From Stratiolaelaps scimitus (Eukaryota > Arthropoda > Arachnida > Mesostigmata > Laelapidae): 64,000 nucleotides of DNA. The translations under genes were made by a program, and so were the position numbers. Within the stretch, counting starts at the first letter, position 1; every line of letters starts with the position of its first letter. The notes under the pieces are model-generated. The model was not told where the DNA came from and did not search any database. It saw only the letters and a program-made list of their open reading frames with translations. The stretch is taken from the NCBI GenBank assembly GCA_019614645.1, contig JABWDB010000013.1:1550001-1614000 (forward strand), given 5' to 3'. Below are positions 26,404-38,220 of the stretch, one piece after another.

Positions 26404-27227
26404 CTGGAAATTGATAGCATAGAAGCAACAGTTCACATACGAACTCACTAGAACACAGACATATCCCTGAATTTATATATATATTTGAGTTATGAAGTAC
26501 CTATCCGATTTGTGAGAACCTATTCACCCAATCTCCTACATGACTTAGGGGAGGGAGTGGACATGGCGCGGATAGGTTCCCGCAAATCAAATGCAAATTG
26601 ATGACAGTTATACCTGAAAGCGGTATCGAAGCCAATCGCATATTGCGCTAACAGTGAGGGCTAAAATGTCCAAGCACGTTATCATAAGTAATGAGTAATC
26701 TAATGTATATTTCACAATTGAAACTTCATGACAATGTTTCTTTTCGTACTATTTACGGGACGCTTAGTAATTTACCAAGGAACTTATCTCAAGTTCAAAA
26801 ATAGTGAATCATTAGTTCGCTTGGCCAACACGAATATCATTACAATGAAATTGTTCACCTTAATTTATACCGGCTTAGCGGTTATTCCATGTCAAGGTGA
26901 CAACTGCAAGAAAGTAATTGGTTTCTCGAGTAAGAGATATTTCATTCGGTACATTTGCCAAGGAAGTGTTATATAAGGGCAACCGCGCTACTATAGGGCT
27001 ACACTATATGTACGTCACGAAACGATCTTCTTATATTCGATCCTTAAATAGCGATGGCGATTTGCTCTCAGTAAAGCATTGCTATTAAATATAACTAAGT
27101 ATATTTTAAACGAAACTTTCTTGTTTAAATAAATTGTGACACTTCGTCAACACCTATAACTATGACTTGCATTTTGTGCTGCTCATATTTAAGTATCGAA
27201 ATTGTGAATATCGTTTACTGCCGACGC

Positions 27228-27232
<5 letters not shown>

Positions 27233-27264
<32 letters not shown>
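27233..27264. repeat. (TA)n microsatellite
   Basis: About 32 bases of TA, followed by TAGATA-like sequence. Confidence 0.9.
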
Positions 27265-27266
<2 letters not shown>

Positions 27267-27610
27267 TACAGCAGGACGTATGTACTACTAGATATTCAGC
27301 ATAGATAGATACGCGTGTATAGGTATAGCGTATTGTAGTTTGAGAAATATAATATAACTTTCGTTTATTCACCCTTGTAGCCAGTTGACAACGAGAAATA
27401 CAAATATATATGAACATATATATACATATCTAAACACATATACACTACAGCGATGTTTGGTTACTGTGTGAGAGTCGCACTAATTCAGTTATTAACAATT
27501 TCCGTTTTCCAAGTCCATAGAAACTTGGAAGCATTCGAGTGCTCATCGCTTGAGCATATTAATCTAGGAGGGCCTTCAAACAGTTGGTGTTAGATATAAA
27601 AGAGAGGCGA

Positions 27611-28111
27611 TTAGGTGCTCGTTAGCCTGGCTAGACTATTCATAGACACTACAGGTGGATAGCTGGTGCCATGGTATAGTGAGCAGCGGGCTCCGCATCT
27701 TTGGCACCGGCAGGCGGTGTTTGGAGCGTGGAATTTTCTTTCCTCGCAAAATGTGTGATGGAATCCGTGCCGGGCGAACCTTGTGACGACCTGTCGGTTC
27801 GAGCGATCCGTCCCCCTCCATGTGGGGTCCCTCATAGATCCCGTATTGAATATGCCATGGTCGATCTCCGTGAAGCCTGCCTCCAACCACCGCTTACATT
27901 CTGTATAGGCCTCTGTCGCCTGGAGATCGAATCGAGTACGGTGTTCCTTGACGAACAACGGTGTGTCTGCGGGAAGGTACACAACCCAGTTCCTTGTGGA
28001 GATGTGTACACCGAACACCCGCTTCAGGAAGCAGGCTCTGATGCTGTTGAGGACCTCGAGGGTCTCGGGTGATAAGTCGTCCCCAATTGCTTTCTTCTTT
28101 GTTTGAGTCAT
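27611..28111 (-). CDS. Unassigned intronless frame, 166 codons
   Basis: ATG at 28111 to stop at 27611. The first half (SPETLEVLNSIRACFLKRVF, then RFDLQATEAYTECKRWLEAG) looks protein-like. The second half carries a Cys cluster CRCQRCGARC that could be a small zinc site. A second minus frame is open from 27890 to 27636, so a frame shift around 27870 is possible. Higher G+C than its flanks suggests a mobile-element gene or a retrocopy. No family recognised. Confidence 0.35.
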   Translation of the reverse strand: MTQTKKKAIGDDLSPETLEVLNSIRACFLKRVFGVHISTRNWVVYLPADTPLFVKEHRTRFDLQATEAYTECKRWLEAGFTEIDHGIFNTGSMRDPTWRGTDRSNRQVVTRFARHGFHHTFCEERKFHAPNTACRCQRCGARCSLYHGTSYPPVVSMNSLARLTST

Positions 28112-31100
28112 ATTGTCCTGTCCTAATGCTAGGACACTAAGTTGAAAACGAATCGTACACCCAGCAAACTAGCTGGTGCCCTTAAGCATTATTGAGGGAG
28201 AAAGGGATAGGCTAGAAGTGTCTATGGGAGGCTCATTCCGTTTAATGTAAGAAGGCACTAATAAAATGAGAGCCAAGGGTCGCGGAAATTCACTTGGTGA
28301 CCAGCACTCGACCCTGTTCACATCCGCTTCGAAAACTTGCGTAGTTCAATCCATAGATCATATTGCAATATATGAATGAATGAACTGGTTACGCAACAGC
28401 ATTTAACAAAGCTGGTCTTCTCTGGCTCGCAACTGGCTGGATTGAGGACAGCCCGCCAATTCAAATATCGCAGTATAATTAACAACTGAAAAACAGTCTC
28501 GAGTCCCGCTGCCGCACTCACCTTCATTCTACCTCGAACCCAAGTGTGTTTCCCCGTCTTAAGAATTAAGCAACAACCTGAACTCGAGGACCAACGAAAA
28601 TATTCAACATCAACGAAAATGCCTTTGTCATATTTCCAATGAGAAAATACACGCGTCGCACTCTGTGATTTTAATTCTGATCGAATGTATCCGCTAGTTT
28701 GAAGTTCTCATGTAAAAAGTTACCTGTAGAGAATTAGCCCCTCCTCTTGACCGGCTAGCTGATCTTGTTGCTGTGGGACCGGTGGAACAGAGGGAACACT
28801 GTAAGGGCAGATCAATTCGATTACGAAGTCATCAATGCACCATCATTTTTAGTGAACAAAAAATACACATGAACTATAAGGGCTATATGCGCCACTGCGA
28901 TTGCACCGGTTCAAGTTACGTTGAGTTCATCTGGGGACATTTCATGATCATGATTTACGAACCGTGGCTATTTTTACACGAAGGATCGTTGCCAAAATAA
29001 TGGATTAAACATAATGGGTAACACGTTGCCTGATTAACAAACACCAATACGTATGCATGCAAAACGCAGCCAAATCGGCATCAGGGTAATTACGTTTATC
29101 TTCGTTAAAACGGGAGTTCCTCGAAGATGAGAAAGTGCAGAATTGGGTGCAGCTTTAAATAAAATGTTTTATAGCAATAATTCTTTGTTTCGTAGTATCG
29201 TACTTCAGAACATTCGCCAGCCTCCAGAACATTCTAACGTGTATTCAGTGAACTCAAGGCAGATATATATCTAGGCAAATCCTACGTCACAGGATGTATA
29301 TGAAGCAACACCTCCTACGGACTAGTTGACAATCGTGGAACGCTTACGGCGAGACTCTGAACAATCAATGCGGTGATGCTATCACGGCAGAGTAATAAGC
29401 GCATTTAATGGTTAGCTATAATCGATAATTGCGTGTACCGATCTCTAATAATTTGCATGTGGAATACATGTAAGCTTACTGTTCTTCCATCGCTGCTTCA
29501 ACTGCAAGCCTATTTTTCAATTAACAGATCCGTAAGGCCACATTTGCTCCACCCGTCTCTGACTTGAATGAGTATTTGATTACTTGCTCGATCGAGTTGC
29601 TCTTGTTCGTTGACATGTCGGGTCTGAAATCTGTCGACAGGAAAGCGAAATACGTTTTCACTGGGTGATTACCGTGAAATACATTCGGGTTAGACTCATA
29701 TCTATTAATTGCGTTTGCATAGACTTTATCTCTAATATAATGTAGTCAACCGATAATACCGAGTATCATAGACGCCGATTGTTTTCGAAGGTTTTAGATT
29801 TTATGGTGAACATTTTTTTCTCCTGAGCATCAGCAATAAATCCCCTGACAGTTCGAGAGCACAAAATATAGTTAACTCGACTCGTTTCAAGTTGAATCAA
29901 ATTTACGGAAATGATACTTTGTAATTGAAATTACCTTACGGAGAGCTTGATGAATCATGCTCTCATGCGAGCTAAGCATGATTGTAATCAGGGCTCACTC
30001 CCACCGATTTCCATATTTTAAGGCAGAACCATCAGGTAAGCAACAGGCCAGAGTGAATAGACAAATCAATCGCCGGGTTAAGTTCAGTTCAGATCCTGAT
30101 CAACAAAAAAAACGATATGACCAAACTGCACCACTACCCCATATCATTCATTATATACAGTCGAGACCGAGAAAGATCCAACAGTTTTCAGCAAGATTAC
30201 ACCCGTTCCTGTTGGCCAATTGTGGGCGCTCCTGTACACTGGCCTGCCTCAAACAATCCTGTTGCTGCTGTATCTTACGTCAGTAATGTTCTCGTAACTC
30301 GGGTGTAGCTCAAAAGATCACGACCTTGAGGGCTATGCATTATATCTGTATACACATAAACACCGTATGACATATAAGAGAGCTAAAGCATTGTAAAATT
30401 CCAGCTCCTTCAATAAACCAATAAACCACTAAATGATGTACTTCGTTCGCGACCCTTCGCCTGGGCTCCACTTGTCGTTTACCAACCCAGAGCTTTACAT
30501 CTCAGTGTTATATGTATGTATGTTGTATTGTGTGTATTATGTGTTCCACCGTTTACTCGTCCTGTCCGCGCAATCCGATAGGATCAGTTCGCCAATTAAT
30601 TATCTGCATTGTTCTGGTATTTAGCATTCCTGCTCGATTGTCTGCGAGGAGTCCTGACATTCGTGAATCAGAGTATATGATCGATTCGACCAGCTCATAC
30701 AACTTCTTATTCTCCAAGGGAGCTCCTTGTTCCCCATTTGGTCTCCGACGTTTCCTTCATTTGCTGTTTTATCCGTCTATTTAGCTCATTGGGATTTAAC
30801 ATTGCCCTTCTTCTAGCTATTCAGTATTCAGTGTTTCCTCTCCACAAAGCGAATGGTTCGTGTATCCCATGCTTTGCTCATCTCTTGGCTCATTTAATAT
30901 ATTTCCAGTATTTGCCAGTTGCCCCCGAGTTGTTGACGCCTCTATTCTTAATTATTCTGCATTATGTACATTTCGCCTGTGCCACCTTGGGCCAGACGCT
31001 CGATGCTCTCAAGTTCCCCGTATACAAGCTACGTTCCGCAAGTAAATCTGCATTGTGGAACCTTCCTCATCGCTACCCGTTGAAATGTATCCAATCTATC

Positions 31101-31199
31101 ACTATGCTCGGGTTAGTTGCATCGTTGATCTAGTTGTTATTTTATCGTTTTACTTTGGATCTTGAGGTTGTTTTCTTTCTCTCTCTCTATATATATATA
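28112..31199. other. AT-rich intergenic stretch
   Basis: I see no gene, RNA or named repeat. The open frames between 29957 and 31133 on the plus strand have no domain, start context or splice support. Confidence 0.4.
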
Positions 31200-31760
31200 T
31201 CTATATATATTGGGGTATTTATTTTCACTGAAGCACTGTCTCACTTTCCCTGTTGTCTGTGCATAAGCATTTAACATCTACTGCAACTGGTAAGTGTGCT
31301 TTGCCAATGGAACCATGTCATCCGCGTGTAACAGTACACCGGGTCTTACTTCCACTCTTTTTGGTTTCGATAATATTCATTCTGCGTAAGCCTGAAGCTG
31401 TTTAATGCACTTTCCTTTGAACTTTCTCTATGTGTATCAGAAAAATCGAGACTGCGCATGGACACCCTTAACGCTTTGATCAGCTTGAACTTTTTGGATA
31501 CTATATAATTCGTTCTCGTAAAAATGTGGCTTCTACCATACATTTCCTTGAAAACCTTGAGTCACACGTAATCTTAACTATGGCCTCCAATCGCTGTCTA
31601 CAATCTTGTATTGTAGGCTCTCTCCTTATGTCCAAGGTTGGTGTCGCTATCCCTGATCCTTATTTCTCACCCAGTTTATCGTCTCCGTCAAAGCAAAGTG
31701 GCTACCAATGTCCCCGTTCAGATAACGTTTTGCCATATCTCTAAGATCTCTTTACTCTTC
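31200..31760 (-). mobile_element. Possible reverse transcriptase scrap
   Basis: One minus-strand frame near 31260-31345 reads LLHADDMVPLAKHTYQLQ, then MLNAYAQTTGKV, similar to the LLYADD.VLLA.....LQ.ML pattern. Flanking frames are degenerate. The 30430-31760 stretch has several long open frames on the plus strand that look like shadows of the same decayed element. Confidence 0.3.
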
Positions 31761-34700
31761 GAGCCCTTAGCAGCCTGTGTTCAACCACCACTACGAATAT
31801 TCCACACACTACACTAGTTATAAGCCTTCTGTTTTCTCGACTTGTCTGCCCCTAGTTTCTGTCGAAATATTACTCTGGCTGGTAGCCGCACTTGGAGTCA
31901 TTCCTGGTAGCCATTTTCCAAATGATATTCTACCAAGTACACACACATCACCACCTTGGCAACGGGTTGAGGACGGCTATATCGGCCCACTAGGACTTCC
32001 TGCGACGCACATTATTGTGAAAGATCGTCAATTGTTCAATATCAGAGCAAAATTGACCGAATTCCACCCCCCAGAATACAATCATATAGCTAAAAAGCGG
32101 ATTTCAGAAGTGCCCGCCTGGCTGCCTTTAATGAAACGACGTCGCCGGCCTTACCCCCACGTAACAATATAATACCAGCTGTAGAAGTAATACGATTCAA
32201 TGTGCAAAGCAACGCGGAGCTCAAGCGAGCCGCCCTCCCTCTCGAATCTGATTTCGTCACCCCGTAGTAACATCGTTGAAAATCGTTAGGATGAACAACA
32301 GAACACATGTGATCAGAAATGCACTTAAATATCAATACTCTTCTGTATAGTTTCCTCTAAAAGGTTTAAAACATTACTCACTGACATAGGTTTGAGGTGA
32401 CCACTAACGAACTGTGGACGATACTTGGATTGAACTCTCCACGCCGGCTTCACCCCACGGCACTATACAGACAACGTGATGATATGAAATCTCGAAAGGG
32501 CCGTACTTCAGTAACATCCTTCTGCCCGCATACCGCGACCTGTGCATAAAAATAAAATAAGCATGAGGAGGGTCTGATTTAGTCTAACTCCTCGCAAATC
32601 TCTCAAACGTTCGTCGTCATACAATTACTCCCGACGGACAACCACGGAATCGTGCCGGTGTATAGAATGAGCTTATAAAAGTGTAACGATTGTTGATCTT
32701 GATGCACGTTGATACAGCGATTGTCTTTCAGCATAAGCTCCATGAGGGATTGGGGAGTCAAGAAACTCCCTTCTAGATGTCAATTCATTGATTTTATGGA
32801 TTTAGGATTTTCGGTCTAGTTTGACGAGGTTCACTTGGGTATAACTCATTTATTTCATGAATAAATCACACTGTCTAAGATACAAAATATAAGCGGGACA
32901 ATCGTTTTGAGATTTCTGCATTTCTGGAGAAAACAGCCCGTCTTTTGCACAACTCCTTTGTTTCAGGTTAGTTCTTCTGTACACCTCTCGAGGTTACAAG
33001 GGTTCTTTTTCCGCACGTGGCCTACTTCTTTTGAAATCATTCAATTGCCCAAGTGTCAGTGAGTTGACATAAAACATTTTTAGCTACATGTACTCAGCCC
33101 ACAGGACAAACAACACGGTATTGTAGGTATTTTTAGACTCATCGCATTTTGATATAACTTATATTTATCGGGAGGAAATTGGCGAATACAGGCGAATAAA
33201 CGTATTGTCCAGAATCGAATTCTGTCGCGGAATATATGATTCTTCGATACGCTGTTCTTTGCGTACGCGGTGTCTTTAATTTGGTGTTGTGTGACTTATC
33301 AGAGTAATACATGCGTAAGCAGTTGACCGGCCGATACACGACTTCTTGGATCGGTGAATTGATTAGAATTGCTACTAATTTTCAAACGTCAAATCATAAA
33401 GCGTGCTCACTGCGCAGCAAAGTCGCATGCAGTTTTGCCACGCTCATTTAAGACTGTCGCGAGGCGAAGGCGTCCGCAGTATCCTTTACGCCCTTTGGAA
33501 GCTGGGTGACTTCATCTTGAACAGCACCTGGCCGCGCGCACCAAACTATAGCTACATATAACAGGGAAGGTGCCAAAGAAATAGTCTGTCACAAGACTCT
33601 ACCAAATAGCTATCACTATCAAACACATCAGAGCATGAAACAAGAATAACCTTTGCCGTAGCCCCCCTTCGGGCCTCTCACAAATGTCTTTTCAAGGCTG
33701 AGGATGGACGCACAGTCTCCGAGTTCAGAGCTTGCTAGGATCCAAGTTAGACATTATAGCCGGCTTAAATGGCGCTCGTTGATTTCTGTCGACAATGAGA
33801 TACGCCAATCTTGTCGCTACACAATTTTATCCAGTGTGAAGGGACAGGGCTAGTATGAGTGAATACAATAAATACTTCTCCCGCACGACTTGCCGCGAGC
33901 ACCACTTCGTTGTCGATTGCAAACCAGACGATTACAGTAATTGGCTATTGCGTTATTTTGAATATTGACGACGCCCCCTAACATTCAGCGTAAATTCCCA
34001 GCAGCTGAGACGATGTATCTACTTTGGATGGTAGTTATATATACGGATGTATGGCTTCGACATTGAGGAAGAACGCGGACGACAAACGTCTTCAATGTGC
34101 TCTATCACAATGGACATCTTCGAGTGCGGGCTCACAGTGGTCCTGCAACATGACAGCTGGCAACTTCACTGGAGTTTTACGAAGTAATCATGTACATGTT
34201 CCGTAAATTTCTCTTAATAAACAAAAAAAAACAAAAAAACTTCACTGGAGTTGCAATGGTGGGAAGTTGCTGTAAATAAGACATCGTTTATTGCATTTGT
34301 CCAAATAGTACTATTCTAAGGGGTGGGGGTGTGGAACATACATTGCGATTTGTGGAAACATGTCTAGGTGCCTACAGTGCAAGCTTGAAGCTGCGAACTC
34401 TTGGATGTGAAATTTCATGGAGCCCCCTCCAAAGCCCAAGAAGGTCTACTGGGCTACGTACTGATCAAGTTAATTAAAAAAAATGATGCAACCGGTGGTC
34501 TTCGCTGATGACCACCAAGACATGGAACTACTCAGAAAAATCGAGAACTACCGCCGTTGACTGGCACCGAGTCGGGACAGATATTGTGTTTGATAGTGAA
34601 ATAATGTACAATAAAATAGTGGCGTTCATCTTTATTTGATGGTTACTCATTGCTCACTGGGTGGTACATATCGCAATTAAAAATTTCATACATCGGCGCA

Positions 34701-35341
34701 TAATCCCTTCGGCGCACAACTACCAAGTGGTTGTCGGCTAGTTTAAGGTCGATTGTTAACGAACGCAGAACGGCGGACTTCAAACGTTATCATCTTGCAT
34801 GAACTCGCGCAGGTGTGTGGGCTTACTCTGTGTGCAAAGCTTTTACTCGGTTATCCGACAGACTTCGAGGCTGTATCTCGATCGAGAAGCGCGCCGCTAT
34901 GGCTAGGGGTACGCTAGCGACTCACTAATCTCGTCTCTCCCTTGTTATTCGCACCACAGGACACAAAGGAATACGACAGGCCACTGCTGCCATCCGACAA
35001 CGAGAGATCGAGAGAGAGAGACCGACTCACTTCAGTATAAGAGCGAGTGGATATTGCTGTAATAATTAATTTGTTGTTATCGGTGCTAGCTGAAGCGCGT
35101 ACTTCATTGTGGACGAATGGCACACAGCCAAACTAGAGAACGACGCGTGCGGTACGCCGACTTGGGGAACTGTGCTCGTTAGTTTGCACGTGCTGTAGAC
35201 CATGGTGACTAATAGTAATTTTCAGCGCTTGCATGCGCCTCAAAGTTGCCAATGTGGAGATTTGTTCATTACGTTAGTACTGGACGAATTAGTATGCATT
35301 CATGCTTGTAGTAGGAAACTTTATGCAAGACAAACGAGAGT

Positions 35342-35905
35342 TCAGGTGTGTTTTGAGATGAGGCAACCTTTTTGACTATCTGGAATCTTGAAATCCTGTT
35401 GCTGTATCTTGCTAAGTGACTGGGGCCTATCACGTCTCGTGTTTTGCAGCATTGGTATAAGTGGCAGATTCGTAACCTGCCGCCATAACTTCATCCGGGA
35501 GCGTTTTCTCGCCATTTCAAGAGCTTGCCCCCGCCCCCGTCCCCCTTCTACCCCCCACAAACAAATCGTGTTGGGGAGTTGCACTGTGCCTATCTGCCTG
35601 TGGCTTACACCTACACCGGCAAAAGTTTGCCACCGATGCGTTTCTTTGCCTCCTGAGAGCATGTTATATATTTTACACCCTTCCAACGAACGTGCCCGAC
35701 TAGCCCGTACCCTAGTCGTAACGGTACTAAGGGCTGAGTAAAGCCTGACGGTGCCCGGTGTGTACGGGTCCAGCCTCAGCGCAGCGTCAAAAGGCCCCGA
35801 ATTCCTGAGCACACTATCCACGTCGGAGCGGAAGCCATCTAAAGCCATAGCAAGTGTACACGCGTAAGGCGAAGCAGTTTGGCCCCTTGGGTCTTCAAAA
35901 TGCAT
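35342..35905 (-). CDS. Unassigned open frame, 187 codons
   Basis: Open from 35905 to 35342 in a G+C-rich island (about 35340-36080) within AT-rich DNA. It contains MALDGFRSDVDSVLRNSG and RASRARSLEGCKIYNMLSGG. Plus-strand frames at 35388-35741 and 35854-36078 are also open, so this may only reflect base composition or a decayed element. Confidence 0.2.
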   Translation of the reverse strand: MHFEDPRGQTASPYACTLAMALDGFRSDVDSVLRNSGPFDAALRLDPYTPGTVRLYSALSTVTTRVRASRARSLEGCKIYNMLSGGKETHRWQTFAGVGVSHRQIGTVQLPNTICLWGVEGGRGRGQALEMARKRSRMKLWRQVTNLPLIPMLQNTRRDRPQSLSKIQQQDFKIPDSQKGCLISKHT

Positions 35906-36718
35906 TTATCTCGTGCGAGGCACCACCGACATCTAGCTCTTATTATCCTATATCCCACTTTGCTAGACCCCGGGCCCTCAGCCCCGTGGACCCAGTGACC
36001 CTGCGCAATGCTACATTGGTTCGCCCGGTGGAAACAACCCTTTTTGCCACGCTCCTCGAGGAGTGCCAACCGGCTTGAAGAAACGAGATGTTACTGTGGT
36101 TTTATAGCGGGGATGCGGCCGAACAGATTGGGCCGAACAGAGCTAAGTCGTGCAAACGGCCAATGTAGTTCGTATTATGGTCGGAGAAAGCTATCGTCGT
36201 TTGATGTTAGTCGAACAAGTCATCTAAGAAGCGATAATCAGCTCGTTAGTTCGTTGTGCGACAAGTGACGCTAGCAATATAAAGGACATCGTAAACGTTT
36301 ACAATCACATTTGACGTAGACATTGCGTTCGTTCGTTAATTTGGCGGTGACTAAGAGGCCTGCTGAATTATACATGGGCTTCCTCATTGCCTCAGGCATC
36401 GCGTCGACTCTACTCGACTTCATACTTGAACATTTTCGATTTTAATTTTCCACCTCGCCACGAGAGAGTCCTTGGAAGGCTTTCAACATCTACCGGCCAC
36501 CCGATACGACCTGCATTATTGCAACAGACCACAAAACCCGATCTTTGTAGGACAGCTCCGTGGCCTGGTCGGCAATGCGACATTATCGAAGAGCGCACAG
36601 ACGTAAAAAACAAAGAAATTCCTGCAATTAACAAGTTATTTCGCCTGCTGTCCCTATCACGCTATCCTGACCACAGCAATCGAGCTAGGGTTGGTACGGG
36701 TAATACCATATATCTGAG

Positions 36719-36741
36719 ACGATGTCACCTGGTGACATCGT
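36719..36741. repeat. Perfect inverted repeat, 11-base arms, 1-base centre
   Basis: acgatgtcacc / t / ggtgacatcgt. It sits alone in intergenic DNA. Confidence 0.8.
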
Positions 36742-37149
36742 ACTATTATATATTACGGAGCTTTTCCTGGTAGACGACAACAGTTACACCAGATAGATAG
36801 ATACACTCATAGGTTGTCTATGTGTTGAATGAAAATCAAGTAAAACATGTCGTTTCAGGATTGTACTTTCTTTACTTTATGTTTTTTAAAGGTATACATT
36901 TGGTTTACAAAAAAAATGTTAATATGCAATATAAGCATTCGTGTGGCTTGAAAAAAAACATATTGTTGATTTGTACTGTTGACACAGTTTGTCCACTCCG
37001 CAGATTATTTCGTTTGACGTTAAAATACTCATAATACGTGTTTGAGGATAGTGGCCTTTTGTAAAACCGTGTTAAGAACTTCGATTGAATTCGCTCCATA
37101 ACGTTTAAATCTTTTTTAAGATATCGTCATCAGACATAACGCCCAGCTC

Positions 37150-38220
37150 CTTCATTCACGTCACAATTAGTATGAGCTGTTCGTTAACAGTATATAGGTG
37201 AGGGTGCGATAGACATAATGTAGCACATTTAGGGACGGGTATTGTAATGTCATTATTAGAGCACCACCTTGAGATCTCATCAACAGTTTTTTGTAGATCA
37301 AGTCTTTCGCGTTCGGGCTTCGACGGACCATAACGCTTGGGATCATCCGCGTAAAGTTTATCGGTTATAGACTGCGGTTTTTTTGTGTCAATGATGTAAA
37401 TACAAAATAAGATTTGCCCCAAAACAGCTACCCTGAGACACTCCAGAGGGGGCAAGCACCGTGCCTACTAATACTGTTTTTTTACGCGAACGCAACATGA
37501 GCGGTTACATAGGTAGTCAGATATCCAACAAAAGAACCGTGAGTCAGTTCGCTGTTTCTTGATTTTTGCTAAAGGTGATGAGTGAGCTACTCTATCAAAT
37601 GTCTTAGAAAAATGGAAATGCATGCAATCGAGCGTTCGTTTGTTGTTTATGTGAAAGGTCTACTTTTGAACCATGTCAACCGTCTGAGTGGCGGTGGATT
37701 TCCCCTTTGTAAAACTATGTTATACTTCACCAAGTAGCCCCTGAGTTGTTAAAAAAAAACTAAACACACGATCGGCAAGCGATTCCTCAAATATAAAGCA
37801 AGCTAGAGAAAACTGGCCCACTGGTCGATAGTTGTCAACATCGTATTTAGATCCCTTCTTGTGGATAGGGGTGACCATGGATGTTTTAAAATGCTCTGGT
37901 ACAATGCCGTCCTCGTAGGATCTGCAGTAAATAAGATATAGGGGTTGGGATATGATTCTCCCAACTTTTTTGTAAAATAGAGGAGGAATTGAGTCTGGTA
38001 TAAAACTATATTTCATGGCTAAAGATTGGATCTAACTAATTTAATAATATCTCATCCTCTATTATTAAAAATAAAGGTAGACTCATTCTCATCTGCTACA
38101 ATCGTACCATCAGATATCGGAGCACCTACCGCCTCCTTTCCTTTCAAACGCTTATTGGCGTATCGAAAAAATGACTTCGAGTCCTTCAAGTCAAGATTGG
38201 ATTCCTCTGAAAAATGATTC
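37150..38220 (-). mobile_element. CR1/L2-like non-LTR reverse transcriptase relic
   Basis: Read on the minus strand from 38217 down, the usual order of reverse transcriptase blocks appears almost without gaps: KSFFRYANKRLKGKE, DSIPPLFYKKVG, MVTPIHKKGSKYDVDNYRPV, FTKGKSTATQTVDMV, HFSKTFDRVAHSSPLAKIK, WISDYLCNR, VLGQILFCIYIIDT, KLYADDPKRYG and ISRWCSNNDI..PVPKCATL. YADD is present near 37341. Stops and small frame shifts break the frame several times, and no endonuclease domain is visible upstream, so this is a 5'-truncated dead copy. Family assignment is by motif style only. Confidence 0.8.

Larger units (their letters stand above)
31761..37149. other. Intergenic stretch with one G+C-rich island
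   Basis: Apart from the unassigned frame at 35342-35905 and the perfect palindrome at 36719-36741, I see only AT-rich DNA and short A-rich runs (for example 34214-34238). Confidence 0.4.
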
